From positions 12,614,716-12,678,715 of the forward strand of contig JAJEKV010000004.1 of assembly GCA_021234155.1 (NCBI GenBank): a stretch of DNA of 64,000 bases, given 5' to 3'. The position numbers and the translations under genes were made by a program. This document shows, piece by piece, positions 1 to 13,153 of the stretch (position 1 is its first letter; each line of letters starts with the position of its first letter). Source of the DNA: Isoetes taiwanensis. Taxonomy: Eukaryota > Streptophyta > Lycopodiopsida > Isoetales > Isoetaceae. Below the pieces are notes generated by a model. It worked only from the letters and a program-made list of their open reading frames with translations, made no database searches and was not told the origin of the DNA.

Positions 1-1842
1 GGTGCGCTTTTCACGTATTGCTCCCAATTTAGGTTCATCAACAAATATCCCAATGTGCTTAAACAGCTTTTATGCTAAGGTATATGACAAGAAAATTCAA
101 TATTTATTGTCCATCTCCACTTCCTGATGCTCCATCACGCAAGATGGGAGATTGCACAAGGTGCTTTTGCAACCCTAGAAGAACATACAATGCCCAAACA
201 AAGCTTCTTTTCAAAATTTTCCTAGGGGAATCTTTTGTACCCTGCACAAGACCTTTCGAATTTTTTCACAATGAGCTTTTTGAATCAAAAGCCAAGGAGG
301 GACGATGTGGCATTTGAGTTGGCATGTATGGTCGATGACGCGAAAGCCAACTTGAGTTTGAAAATTCCCCTTCATCGCACCCCATACCAAAGGGAGACAG
401 ATGGAGGATGAGGTGTCACGGTGATGTGGCAATGATATTTCGATGTTCTTGACTTGCAAATGAGAATTTGACACCTAGAAGGCTCAAATAGATGGATGTG
501 ACTTTACATAGTGAGGTAGATTCTTGGTACACGGTGCCTTATCTGGGGTGAATTCCTATGGAAGCAATTCTGGCACCCTTCTAGGGCACACTTGGACCAA
601 CACCTTCCTTGGGATTTTGCGCCCTTTGGTTGTTGCATTGGGTAATGACTTGCATTTTTTGACCAAGTCAAGTCATTTTGAGCTAGAGATGATGGAGCAA
701 GTGGGTATCTCATGAAGGTTTATTTTGACTAGTAATCAAGTTTGACTTTGGGAGGTATATACATGGAGTCAAGGTTCAATGGTGTTTCTAGGATGACTCC
801 GAATAAATGGGAAGGGATTTAAATGCCAAAGATGCCAAGATCATAAATAGCCACATACCATGGAAAAATTCTCAAGGGTCTTCATCCCTCACTTTCCTTG
901 CTTGCTCGGACGTCTCTTGAGTGACTTGAGCTCGTCCTTCCCTTGCTCTTCAAACTTTTGTATGTTGCTGAAGCATTTCCTTTGCTGTCGTCGTAAAACA
1001 AAATCAAACCGAAGATTAGTGCCAAGATGATGTCGCCATGGCATGGCAAAGATATGCCAAACCAGTTGACCAGTCGCTTTGTACTTTTGACTCAAATAAG
1101 CTAATGTGAGAATATGTCAAGCAAACTCAATGACTCACATAATGGATTTCGAAAAGACATTATGAATGTATATGAATGATGTTCCTTCGAACCCCGCATG
1201 GAAAGAAACTTTAGCGGCGGAGGAAGCTGCAGATGGTGGTATGTCGGCCAACTTAGGAGATTTTTAGTACAATAAGGTCAACTTCCAAACGATGACGCAT
1301 GGCGATAAATGATGCGCACCAAAGAAATATCCGTTCTGGCTGGGGCGGGAAATTTAGTATTAAAGCCGAAGGCATGGAGTTCGAATGGTTACCACGAAAC
1401 GGCGCATCAGCATATAACAACATCGTTCATTAATGTCAATCGTTATTTTGGTTATAGATGGTAATTGATTAGAGTAGCTTATAAGCAATACTTTTAAAGA
1501 CACCCTTTAGAACAGAGTACATTCTGTGAAAAATTCTTTTAAATTCATACTTTTAGATAACCAACCCTCCTACTCTAAAACCATGTCAAAAGCAAAGCAC
1601 TACGCCTCCTTAAAAACTGGCTAATTCTACTATAAACCACACCTCCAAAACTACACCTTAAAACACCACTACCTCAAAGTTTCTTTAACAAAACATACCT
1701 TTTAAAAAAACCTAAAACATGTTAAAAACAACAATCTTGGCTATAAAACCACAATTCATAGATCTACATGTGGTTTTTGAAAATCAATAAAGAACACGTG
1801 ACCCTAAGAAAACTTTCAAACAAAGTGAATTAAACGGGTGAG
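1..1842. other. No gene recognised
   Basis: Short open frames occur on both strands but none shows a domain, a splice pattern or a consistent reading frame. From about 1440 to 1800 the DNA is AT-rich with many A-runs. The stretch ends at the left LTR of the chromovirus. It may be decayed repeat, but I cannot assign a family. Confidence 0.5.
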
Positions 1843-3317
1843 TGTGTAAAGACCTCAAACCCTTGTGATTGAATATGGTGACTCTCTAACACATACGGGA
1901 CTTCCACCACGCCGTGAAAGGTCTCCATTCAACCAATGCCGAGACGCTTCGTGAAGACACGAGGGTCAATCGCCCGCTGGGTTTCTTTGCCGCCGCAAGC
2001 ATGAATACATGGCACAGCTAAGATAACCTTCCATATACACCATCATAACATCAAATACTGGAACTAAAAGAATAGGCGTACCCATGGTCAATAATTCCAA
2101 ACTCCGTGTTCCACCGACTGGGGATGAATCGAATCACGGGTCTAGAATTTTGCACCACTCCGCATATGCTACCGTGCTAGAACATCGGGCTAGGGTTAAT
2201 TCCATCCCATCACAAGGCAATACCCTTTGCAAGATGGCTCAATCACGCCATGGCCGCCATACCTTCCTGGAGACGTAGACCCCCATGCAGTGGATCACCT
2301 CAGAGTCTACTCCGTGTTCATGACACCGGTCCATGAGGTGTGCTGGGGAGGATGCCCCTTCCTGTGATCATTGGCAGGCCGCAGGATAGAGAATACGCGT
2401 CGCGACAACACCCCCCATCCGTATCTCACTTACCGGCCCACTCCTCAGTGCATGGTGCCCAGGTGTCACCTGTGGAGGCCGGTCTATGGCCCCGTGCCTC
2501 CACGCGACCAGCTATCGCCTAGCCCATCAGTAGGGAGTCTCGTGAGCCTTTTATGCTCGCGGTAGACCCCACCCCCTACCACCACCAAGGCCCCTTGTCC
2601 TGGTGCTGCCGCACCATAGTTTCTATGACCCCAAGTATCTCAGTAATGTGCCTAAACCAGTAGGGCATTTAAGGAAGTACTAGGGAGCATTCTATACTTG
2701 AGCTCGTGAGGCTCTAATCACCCCCCTTTTAACCCCTCAAGCATCGGAAATTACCTAACCAACTCATGAGACATCGACCATTCCATACGTAGCATCATTC
2801 ATAATTGAACAATATTCCTAGTTACCAAAGAAGGGTTAATTCAACCAAAAACTAGCTCCACAAGAACACCAAAGTATTATTCTACAAATTGCAAATTAAA
2901 CTACCATCGACTGTGTTTTGCTAGAGCCGCTGTCAGGGTGCATAGTGCTGCATCGCGGCAAAGAATCTGCTAAAGGGTGTCTTGGCGACACAGGTTCAAT
3001 ACCGGGCCCCGAGCGCTTTAGTCGCCTCGTGTGCCGGGTTGAGTCGAAATTGGGGTGAGATGGGGGTGGCGCCACTTGGTGGTGGCTTGGTTTAGAAACC
3101 CCCATGCTAGCCACCCGTGTTATGCCAAATGGCCTTCCCCACCATTAGGTGTCTTAATAGCAAGTATTTAGGTAATTATCCTTTATAATTAAGTTAGCAT
3201 AGCTAATTAAATCCATTGTGGCCAACCCCTAGGTCAACATACCCCATAGTTGTATTTCCATACTCGTGACGTGTCAATATATTTATACGCATACCGATAA
3301 ATACTTGGAACGCCACA
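1843..3317 (-). repeat. 3' LTR of the chromovirus (left copy)
   Basis: This segment aligns in direct orientation with 13154-14725. Shared landmarks include an ACATACGGGACTT block near the start, AGAACATCGGGCTAGGG in the middle, and GGCATTTAAGGAAGTACTAG followed by CTTGAGCTCGTGAGG. It ends with ACTTGGAACGCCACA at 3317, the complement of a TGTG start on the element strand. The left edge near 1843 is approximate. Confidence 0.75.
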
Positions 3318-3330
3318 TTCTCCCTCCTTA
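3318..3330 (-). promoter_or_regulatory. Polypurine tract of the chromovirus
   Basis: Read on the minus strand, this is AAGGAGGGAGAA directly before the LTR start TGTGG. Plus-strand DNA synthesis would prime here. It fixes the inner boundary and the orientation of the element. Confidence 0.7.
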
Positions 3331-3904
3331 GAATTAATGTCGTCCCTCAGCATTGGGTTTAGATAGAATTAGAGCAAAACACATTATGAAGGAAGGTAAC
3401 TCTTATTTTCTCAAGAGAATATATTAAAACTTTAAAGTTTAAAAAGCTTTTAAGCACCGAGGCATTTGCACATGATTATGACAAGGAGAAGAAGTTCAAG
3501 GACCAAAGTCCAACATCAACATCGAGTAGCACAAGAACAAAACATGTAGACAAAATAAAGTAGACAACCCGTCATCAAAGAACCCTCTATACATGGGCAG
3601 GTCACGTACCGCTTCAACGGCCACGCATGTCAATACATCAAGATGTAGATAGTGTAAGTAGGTTGTGGTTAAAGGACCACCCCTATGAAAGAACTAAAAA
3701 AATAAATAAAAACTATACTACATGGTTTCCAAGCAGCCGCGGTCATGTCCACATTGACAAGACACCACGCCCTAGGGAACACGAAGGTGATCCCATCATT
3801 GGTAACTATTATCAACTATGATGCATCTACCCCTGTTCCACATCCTTCTTGGCTACACAAGTCTTGCACTTACCGGAAGCGGGGTTGATCGTGATCGCTG
3901 ATGG
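3331..3904. other. Internal 3' region of the chromovirus, no gene
   Basis: AT-rich, non-coding DNA between the polypurine tract and the end of pol. No domain is visible; its position suits the 3' untranslated part of the element. Confidence 0.4.
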
Positions 3905-5281
3905 TGCGCCTTGAGATTCCCGCATGAAGTCCTGGATAGTGCTTGTCAAGGTCTATCTTCATCACCCACGAAGTATCCTCAACGGGTAAGTGTTTCCACT
4001 TGACCAAGTATTGCAACATTTGAGTCCTTTGGTTTGTTTGTAAGCCCGATCAAGAAGAGCTTCGTGGACTATCTCGAAGTTGTTCTCCGGCTATTTCTAG
4101 GAGGGTTGGGGTGTCTAAAACCTCCTCCGATCGTGGGTGTGTTGCTTGAGAAGACTCACGTGAAAGACTTTATGGATTTTGCAAGGGCGCAAATCCAAGC
4201 GATATGCCCGCTTCCAACACGGTCAAGAATCTTGAACTGGGCCCACCTATCCGGTGCCAAACTTTCTTGCAAGCTTGCCAATCTTAAGCTTGGCTTGTTT
4301 CACTTTAATCTTAAGCCAAACCGAGTCGCCCAATTCGAAAATGCGGGGTTCTCAGGTTTGTCTACCACACTCTTCTCGACGATCGCGCGGCAAAATTAAT
4401 AAATAACTAATTAACTTCTTCGACCAGCACTTGCATCCTAAGAGGAGTTGTTGAGAAACCCCTACTTTAGAGACTGGGTTATGCCATGTATCCGGGTGAG
4501 GCATTGGTAACCATAATTTATCATAAAGGAGACATCCCGAAGATTCCTGCTTCATGCTATTATAAGCAAACCCCTACCAGATAAATATAGTCACCCCATT
4601 GTGATTGCTTACCCCACACATAACTTCTTAGCATATCCTCTATAATGCGATTGGTCCGCCTGCTTGGCCATCTATTTGAGGATGATATGTTGTGCTCATA
4701 GCAAGCTTGGTCTGAATGGTGGTAAAGAAATCTTTCCGCACGCGCCACAAATTTGGGATCCCTATCCGACACAATTACCGTGGCATTCCGTGTAATCAAG
4801 ATTTCCTTGGCGAAAAGTAGAGCAAGATTAAAGGTCGCGGTCCGTGGTACCAAGATGGCAAGAAATGAACCATTTTGGACAATTTGTCGCACCACAACCA
4901 TTAAGGCATCATATCCTGAGAGAGTTCTTGGAAGGCCCACAATGAAATCCATGGTTATTACTTCCCATTTGGCGCTGGGCACATCCAGAGGTTGTAGCTC
5001 ACCTCGGGATTCTTAACTGCTCGCTTTTAGTCTGCTGGGCATACCGACATTAATCGCCTAATATATCCGCAATGTCCTTCTTCATAGAAGGCCGTAAATA
5101 GCTGGAAACGAATCTTAAAGTAGGTTTTCATAAACCCCGCGGTCCAGCCTATAGGGCTATTGTGCGGGTCATGAAGAATGAGTTTCCGATCCTGAAGTCT
5201 CGGCGGTACACACAACTTATCCTTGTGATACAATAAGTTGCCCTCCTTTTTATAGGCACTAAAGCGCCGCCGCATCCGCAT
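3905..5281 (-). pseudogene. Chromovirus integrase and chromodomain remnant
   Basis: On the minus strand, 5027-5281 encodes the start of integrase (GNLLYHKDKLCVPP, then a region matching the H2C2 zinc-binding domain). The catalytic core follows at 4560-4982, with WEVITMDFIVGLP and VSDRDPKF carrying the first two acidic residues and the glutamate region downstream. Near 3910-4020 one frame reads YLVKWKHLPVEDTSWV, a chromodomain signature. Known chromoviruses use this domain to guide insertion into marked heterochromatin. Frames are interrupted between and inside domains, so no functional protein is expected. Confidence 0.8.
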
Positions 5282-5339
5282 CGAGCTTCTTTAGCCAAAC
5301 TATCCCAAATGTCACGTAATTCGATCCGCGGGCCAAGGT

Positions 5340-6818
5340 CTGCTTTATCTGCTTGCCAAACTCACCGGTAAGCGAGAAATGGCATTGCAATGGGTGCGGG
5401 TCACCAAGGGATGGCGGGATAGATGCATCCGCAACCACATTGTGCTTGCCAGCTTGTACATAATCTCGAAATCATACTCCTCCAAGAATTCCATCCATCT
5501 TCTTTGACGGAGATTAAGATTTGGTGGGTGAATAAATAACTGAGACTTTGATGATCGGTATCCAATTGGAACCTTCTACCAAGAAGGTAGTGTTCCATAT
5601 TCGCAGGCACCTGGACAACGCCAACAATTCCTCGATCATGGGTAGGATACCGCTGTTCGCCCTCGCTCATTTTCTTTGAGTCATAAGCAATAACCTCCCT
5701 CCTGCATTAGGACCCCACCGGTGGCAATTTTGCTAGCATCTGTTGCCACTAGCTTATCCCGATCAGATCGGGTAACGGAGAACCGGGTGTCGATGTGAGG
5801 GCATCCTTAAGTCGCCGGAAGCTTTGCCGACCTTTGTCTTCCAAAGGCTCCATCCAATTTTCACCTTTTCCCCGCTTGGTGAGATTTGTAAGAGGAGCTG
5901 CAATCTTTGCAAAAATCCTTTACAAATTTGTGGTAATATCCCCGCTAATCCCAAGAAGTCATGATTTCTAAACATTCCCCGAATAGGCCATTCCCTTATG
6001 GCCTCTATCTTTATGGGTCTCAGAGTAATTCCCTCACGGAAATGATATGGCCTAAATAATCAACCTTCTGAGTGGCGAACTTGCACTTAGAGAACTTGGC
6101 ATAGAGTTGATGACGCCTCAGCCTTTTGTAGGGCCAATCTAAGATGTTTCTCATGTTCTTCAAGGGTCTTTACTATAGATGAGAATGTCATCAAAGAAAA
6201 TAACAACAAAATCATCCAAGTATTGCTCAAGACATCATTCATTAGTCGATAAATGTTGTCGGGCATTAGTTAATCCAAAAGGCATAACTGTAGAATTCAT
6301 AATGCCCATACCTAGTGCGAAAAGCTGATTTATGGATGTCCTCCTCCTTGATCCTTATCCGATGGTATCCCCGAGCTAAGATCAATCTTTGAGAAATACT
6401 TAGCCCCTTGTAATCGATCCATTAGGTCATCCGCCTCTAGGCAAAGCATAGCGATTCTTGATGGTATGCTTGTTTAGTTGTCGGTAATCAATACACATCC
6501 CTCAGTGAGTCCTTTTTCTTAACAAAGAGAATAGGGGCGCCAAAAGGCTAAACACTAGGCTCCGATGAAACCTAGGTTTAATAGCTCCCCTCGTTGCTTC
6601 TTAAGTTCCCTCGCCAATTCTCGAGGACTCATACTGCACGGAGCCTTGCCGGTAGGCTTGGTACCTGGTTCTAAAGCTATTTCACATTCCACCCCTCTAA
6701 AAGGAGGAAGCTTCAATCTCATCCGAAAAAGATCACCAAATTCATGGAGAAGATTAGCAATCCTCCGGGAGGCGCCGATTACTTGTTTTTGCTTTAGCAT
6801 CCGACTCGATGGAAGCAA
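5340..6818 (-). pseudogene. Chromovirus reverse transcriptase and RNase H remnant
   Basis: The N-terminal RT segment (6555-6818) reads LPPFRGVECEIALEPGTKP, then a degraded SPREL/ELKKQ motif. The palm motif near 6185-6235 reads YLDDFVVIFFDDILI, with the catalytic acidic pair. RNase H follows at 5401-5670 with EQRYPTHDR, LGRRFQLDTDHQSL and, in another frame, a YDFEIM-like stretch. Several frameshifts separate these pieces. Together they identify Ty3/gypsy pol and its order after protease. Confidence 0.85.
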
Positions 6819-6933
6819 GCATAACGATGCAAAGGAGCTTTTCCTTGTGTATAGCTTTTATCTAACCGCCTCGATGGACATAGACCGCAGGATTGGGGTG
6901 AGAGGTTCACCTTTAACAGCTACGCCGAGCCCA

Positions 6934-7227
6934 TTAGTCGCATTGAAGGTAACTTCCTCTTCTCGCCAGCAGCCTATGTTCGCTTATTGATGCCGTGAAT
7001 TCCATACCAACAATGAGGTCATATTTGCCAATATCCATCAATTCAGCCCTAAAGCAACCGGTGCACCAACCGGAGTTGCATGTTGAGATTGATGCGACGC
7101 ACCATGGGTATGCCTCGACTTTTACCACTAGGCTAGAGGATGTGTCCTGACGGGACCTTAATGTTTCTAGACGTAAGACATGGGCCATCCTAGGAGAAGC
7201 AAAATTATGTGTACTTCCCGTGTCCAT
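6934..7227 (-). pseudogene. Chromovirus aspartic protease remnant
   Basis: The frame opens with MDTGSTHNFASPRMA, where DTGS is the catalytic aspartate loop of retropepsins and the following HNF is typical of plant gypsy elements. It lies between the zinc knuckle and reverse transcriptase, the normal Ty3/gypsy order. The flanks are frameshifted. Confidence 0.75.
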
Positions 7228-7424
7228 AAGAATTACAAAAGGCTTCCGCCTACTTGGCCTATGGTAGAAATAACAAGAGGCCGACTTTCAAAGATTGCCG
7301 CTTCTATAGTCGCAAGGATATGAGACGCACCGTGAACGTAATCGAGCCTCCTCCCTCGACGGGTTGTGTTGTTTCGGTGATCATCCCAATCCCAGGGGTC
7401 TGCCATGGCCACCGGGCAAACAAG

Positions 7425-8400
7425 GGACATAAGGACAATTTCGCATGAAGTGTCCCGGCCTCATACACCTAGCATGCCTTATCTCTAAGGAGCTGTTCAC
7501 GCCTCTTTAGGAATAGACTGTAAGAGGTTCAACTTCCTTACCGGCATTGTTCTCGCTTATCGTGCACACTAAAGGTAACCTTCTTTTCCTCGACTACCAT
7601 AAGAGTTCTCACAGAGGGCCCCTTGACTTGGGGAGCGGGTTTGTAGGGTGTGGCGGGCCGCGGGTCGCGAGTAAGGCGCAGGACGGATACCGGTTCTTTG
7701 GCGTGTCCTCCTCGAGGCTCAATGCTTTAGCCTCCCGGCCGCTGAATCGATTTTGGGTCTATGGCCTTAACCATCCGCTTGATTGATGGTGCCAATCCTT
7801 CAATATAACCCTCCACGCCTCTTTCTCATTCATACCGTACATACAACCTCAAGCGCATAAACTCATCCGTAGGCCCGAACCGAGATACCCTTCTCGTTTC
7901 TAACCTATAAAAGGTCCGGATTCATGGCATTTGTGCAACCTTCTCAGACGGGCACATAACGCGACTTAAAAGCCTTGGCAAACTTCCCTCAGCCGCACTG
8001 CCTCGGCCCAAATGCTTGGCTCGCATAGCCCTTCCACCAAATACGCAGCCAAATGAATCAATCGTCAAGGCGGTGGTGGCAACCTTTCCTCGGGTAGATC
8101 TTTCTCTTCATCATTCCGGTAAGACTTCCCAAACTCCTTCATCTCATCCAACTGTGACTCCTAAGGCTTAGGACCGGATTTCCCATCAAATTGGGCCAAT
8201 TTCCTATTCTTCCATATACTTGTTATAGTCAGACCGCCTTTTATCGCCTTTTGTCTCGTTGCATTGCATGGTCACCCGCTGATACCGATGAACCGTAAGA
8301 TACCTGAGTGGTTGATCGCGGGAGGAAGTGGCACTATCTTTAGAAGAACTTCGTAACGCTTTAGCATGAGGCCTCCTCCCTGCGTACACGGACTAGCTCC
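7425..8400 (-). pseudogene. Chromovirus gag remnant with zinc knuckle
   Basis: Near 7425-7480 one frame reads PGHFMRNCP, the second half of a CCHC zinc knuckle; the first cysteines are displaced by a frameshift and an in-frame stop. Upstream on the minus strand (7700-8200) fragments such as FMRLRLYVRYE and YIEGLAPSIKRMV, and then EFGKSYRNDEEKDL, fit the plant gypsy Gag capsid pattern. No continuous frame remains. Confidence 0.6.
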
Positions 8401-8639
8401 GTGGGGAGATGGTCACAGTGTGTGGACTTGCAGGTAGCGGAGGTAACTCCGGCCCATCCTCCCGGGTTTGCCGCGTGGTGGGTTGGCATGCAATACATAG
8501 GCCTCGTAATTCACCTAACCGCTTTTCATTAACATCGGCCTCGCTCAGAGTCACCATCATGCTTGAGGGTGTCCGCTAAGCGGGCAAGCGCTACGCACCG
8601 CCTATATCGAAAGCATTCATGGAAGTATAAGGCATATTC

Positions 8640-11600
8640 AATAACATACAATTTGATTTAGACAACAATTGCCGACAAAGGACAAGAAAAAGTACAACTA
8701 GAAACTCGATGTTTCATTTCATTCAAGTTGAGTACAACAACAAGTTGGTTGGTACATGGGTTGGCAATGTAAGGAGGTATTATACGTTGGAAGTTTTAAA
8801 GTTCTACCGCACACAACGAACAACAACAAAACACATAACTTGTGGGACCAAGCCTAGGGGTTCGCAAAGGGTACGTGGATCGAGTAGCGACACTCTCCCC
8901 GCATGTACCCTTTAATGAGTTTAGAAGCGCGCCCGTGCTTGGACAATCACCGGGTTGGTATTCCCATGTTGGGCTAACAATAAGAAGATTGAAAAGCCTT
9001 CGCAAAGCATAAAAGAGTTGCCATTGTGGGTCATTGGCGCCCCTCGAAAGCCTCGCGGCCCGCGCCATACTCCAATAGTCCTGTGTACGCAAGACAGGGT
9101 CAACTCTCAGTCCTCAAAAGCTCATTCCTAAGGATGTTAACTATCTCCAACCCTTTATCAAAGATCATAGGGTTCTCCCCTGTGGCTGGGTTCCATCTCA
9201 TAGCCTTCATCCCATTCGGATATTCGCCATATCTCCGCCATAGTCCTGCCCTCGTGGTCCCGATCATCCCTCCCAACCATGCCTGTAATCCTCTCCTCAT
9301 ATTCCCAAAGGGTCTCTTCTCGCAAGATAATTGGAATGAATATAGAACATTTTGTAATTCCACTATATTCTTAAACGCTAATACTTTGAAGAGGACGCCA
9401 TGAAAAAACAATTCACCTATACTCATTAAGACAAGAATCAGATTTAGTAAGGAAATAAGGTACATCATATTATAACACCTGGCCAAGACATTTGCCAATC
9501 CAAAATCTCACAATCACACGCAAGATGAAAATGCCTAGCACAATTAGTTTAGAGCTAGGTCCTCCTCTCCATCCGTGAGCCCCAGGAGGTGGTGGAGGCG
9601 GCTGAGGTCGCAGCCAGAGTCACCCCGGATCTACCGCGGGCAGCCGCACAGATGCAACCTCCTATGGATAGGCAATGGCTAATGGGGCTGCCGTGAGGAG
9701 CTTCATGCTCATCCAAGGCGCATATCCCCACCCAAGGCCGCCGGAGAAGATCCCGCCGCACGAAAGTACATAAGTAAACGCACGATAGGGAAGCTTCTTG
9801 TGGCCGGCCAAAGGTAGAGAGAGCACCTGAGAGCCCACCATGAAGCTTCAGCCTCGCCCCTAGATCTCTGGCTATAAAAGGATTTGCCCCCGCCGGAAGG
9901 GTCGACAAAAAGAAACGGGTGAGGTGGTTACCCAAAGACCTTCCCCTCATGGGTCTCTGATGTAGCCACTTCCTTATCCAAGTCCATTGGGACTTCTTCC
10001 TCCCTAAGTTCCCTCAAGTGTTCCTCCTTCTTATGCCAGGATTATGATATAAATCCTCTCCCTCGCCATCCGAATCTGAGGGGACCTCCACCATGTTAAT
10101 GTTTGGGACGTGAGGTCCCATTGCCGTGGAAGGCATCCTGTGAAGGGGTCATGAGGCCGGCCCTGATCACGGTCCCAAGACGCATAGAGTCTCCTCACGG
10201 CCTATGGTCTCTTGGCGGAATCGGAGCAAACCGGTGCACCTCCTCGAGGAAGCTCAAGAGAAGTGAAGTCAATAAAATCGCCCATACAAGACTGCAAGCT
10301 CATAAAGTACATGGTCTTTGCGCTATACCAAATCCGCCACCATGTGATATGTCCAGATAATATCATCCAAGAGAAGGTACTTTGCCCTTGGTGATAGATA
10401 ACCGAAGGCCGTTTAATCCCGATGCCTATAGCTTGTTCACGGGCGGTGGCAACTCCTCCGCTAATCGTTTCCAACGGGCAAGTCGCCCATTCCTATATGC
10501 TCGCTTTCCCTCCTCCTAAGACTCGGGCAGCTTGCCTTTTCTACGTGCAAAGTTTCATCCTCGACATATTGGTCCATGAGGATGGCTAGGGCTTAAAGTA
10601 ACTTCCGTGATATTGCCGCCTCGAGGCCGACCACGTGCAAGTGTTTACCCCATCTGAGCTTCCCTTCAGACATCATAAGCATGGGTGTCCCCGCCTAACA
10701 TCTCCCCGCACTACCTCCCCCGCCCAGATAGCTTGGGGAGGATCCCCAAGAGGAATACACACACAGGGGAGCATCTCCCTCCCTCAGAGAAATCCAAAAA
10801 TCCAACAGAATCCGGGTGCCTCCCATGTTGGCAAGGAGATCTAGGCGCTGCATAGCAAAGGCCGCAGTGAGGGTCAAAAAGGGACTTGCAGATCCCATTG
10901 CTTCTCCGCCATGGTACCAAGCAAGAAGGTCGGGCAAAGCAGCCATGGCGCTTAGAAGGGAGGAGAGAGAAAGAGAAACATTTGAAATAAACTTTAAAAA
11001 TCCCTTTTAACTTTTTTATTGAGGCTGACGTCAGCATTTTGTTTCATATTTAGCAAAAAGAATTAAGCTCTTAATAGGAAATAAAAGTTTTTTTTTTTTT
11101 TTTTTTTTTTTTTTTATCACAAAAAAATATTTACAACGCAGAGTCCGCAAAGATGCTAAGGATGCTCCCCCTAATCCCCGGCGAGGGGCCAAATCCTTAG
11201 GCATTATGGTTACCCCTTTATGCGAATCGCGCAAAGATTGGCGCCACCAAAGTGCCACCAAGTAGGCTTCAAAGCAGCCTCTTGAGTGCCAAAATTGCAA
11301 AGGTCCGGAAACGAGGTCGGTTTTGAATCGCCGCGCATCTCCCGTCCCAGCCTTCGGAAGGGTAGCTTCCCCATCGGCCGGCCGTAGATTCTGAACTTGG
11401 CGGATTTCCGCTAAGGCCACCTGCATCGGCCTGGTGACTGCGAGGCTTCCTCTCGCGGGTCCGGCTTTGGCAGGGCCCCGGGTGCCGCACCGCCTTAGCC
11501 CCAACAACCGGGTCGGGAGCTATCCACTCCGCCCCCCGGGTCGAGCTCGTTTTTCTTCCAAAGCCCCGACAAATTCTTAGTTTCTCTTTATACCGACCGC

Positions 11601-13141
11601 CGGGCCTTATGGGCTGTGACCCTTCCTCCTGTAAGCTTAACGGTGCCACATGCGCCGGGATTGGGCCCGCCCGCCCCCGATGCCCCTTCATCTTGTGGTT
11701 CCCGGGTCTTGCCGGGTCCCGGGCCCTCTTGTTCGAAGCCTCCCGCTCTTCCTGTGCCCCTCCTCGATCTTCCCGACCGAGCAACAACCGGGTCTGTAAA
11801 GACGGCCACTTAGTTCAGCTTTGGTAATCACCGCGGTCGCTAGAGAACCCATGTCTATCCGAATGGTTATCGATAGTCTATGTCGATATCGATTTCTCCC
11901 ATACAAAACTATTGAATCCTCCCCGCTGTAGATGGGGAACCTCAATGGCTCTCGCATCAATGACGGCAGAAAGCCGCCCCCGAGGTACCAGATTCCCTTC
12001 CACGGGCCGCCAGATTCCGCCTCCGGCCGATTCCCCTATGATCATCCTCTCTAGCCAAACCCCCGACACGGCCGGGCCTCCGATGTCTTCCTCCCTCAAG
12101 ATGGCCTTCCCGCCGGGAGGATAGAATTTAATGAGCATCATGACCATGTCGCTGCTCAACAATGGTATAGGAGAGTCGGCGAAGGTTCAAATGGATCAAA
12201 AATGGCTCGAGAAGTGATAGATAGGATAGGGGATCCTATCGTTGTTCTCAAACCTATTTACCAAATTTCATCCGTAAGTATGTCAATAAAGGCCGGGTCT
12301 GGAGTTATGTGCTTGGCGATCATGGCGTGAAATCTCCACGATGCTCAAAGTAGATGGGTCCGGGCGCTTTGGTGTTTGTAGCGGTAGTACTAAGGTCTAC
12401 GGTCGAGGGAGGCGCCGGCCATGGCGAGACTCCAAAGGAGGTGCTAGGGTTCGCGAAACGCAAGGGCTGAGAGCAAGGTCGTCCGGTGGCTTATGGCGGG
12501 CGCCGGCTGTGACGGCCTGAGGTGCCAAGGCAAGGCAAAAACAAATAACCGTAAAAATTTTAAACGCCCGATAACTTTTTGAAATTTTAAAATTTTCCTA
12601 TTAACTTTAAAATTTTATTATTAAAAAAATAATTATACCGGCGGAAATACACGAGGCATACTGGCCGGGCGCCGCTGCATTATAATGCGGCTCCCGCCTT
12701 TGGCCGGGGTCGCCGAAGGCAAGCGGGCGCCGAAGTTGACTGGGCGGGGTCTGCTGACTCTGTCCGTCCGACCGGGTCGGGCGCCGGGCGTGCATTTCCG
12801 CTCTTCACGATGATCGCCAGACGGCAAGAAAAGCAAGCGGCCGAAGTTGGTTCTTGGGGCCGCCCTGACTATTTTTCGCGAAGACGACCGCTTCTAGGAT
12901 AATTCAAGTATGTCCGATCCAATGGACGATTTGCTCTATCATCCGAGCCACCCATTGATATTTACAATGCCCCCAATCTTGGGTCTTGGAGTCGCCTATC
13001 CTCTTTAAAGCTACAACTTAATTTAACCTAACACCGTGCCAAACATCAAAGAGGACTAACAACACATTAACTTAGCCTCCTCCTAACTACCGTATACGAA
13101 GTTAGTGTTTGCCAGCTATGATTTCGAAAGCAACCAAATCA
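8640..13141 (-). other. Long leader region of the chromovirus, unexplained
   Basis: About 4.5 kb separate the gag remnant from the primer binding site, far longer than a usual gypsy leader. From about 9550 to 12900 the DNA is clearly more GC-rich than its surroundings. Longer minus-strand frames occur at 9555-9950, 11031-11507, 11269-11787 and 11878-12162, but I recognise no domain. It may be an extra open reading frame of the element, a captured sequence, or another element inserted here. A 100-bp AT-rich island lies at 12540-12640. Confidence 0.4.
11090..11115 (-). repeat. Poly(T) tract
   Basis: A run of about 26 T. On the minus strand it is a poly(A) run and could mark the 3' end of a retroposed sequence inserted in the leader. 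No target duplication was found. Confidence 0.5.
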
Positions 13142-13153
13142 CGGCCTGATACC
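13142..13153 (-). promoter_or_regulatory. Primer binding site, tRNA-Met type
   Basis: Read on the minus strand this is TGGTATCAGGCC, close to the TGGTATCAGAGC complement of the initiator methionine tRNA 3' end. It sits directly inside the right LTR, where minus-strand DNA synthesis would start. Confidence 0.65.
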
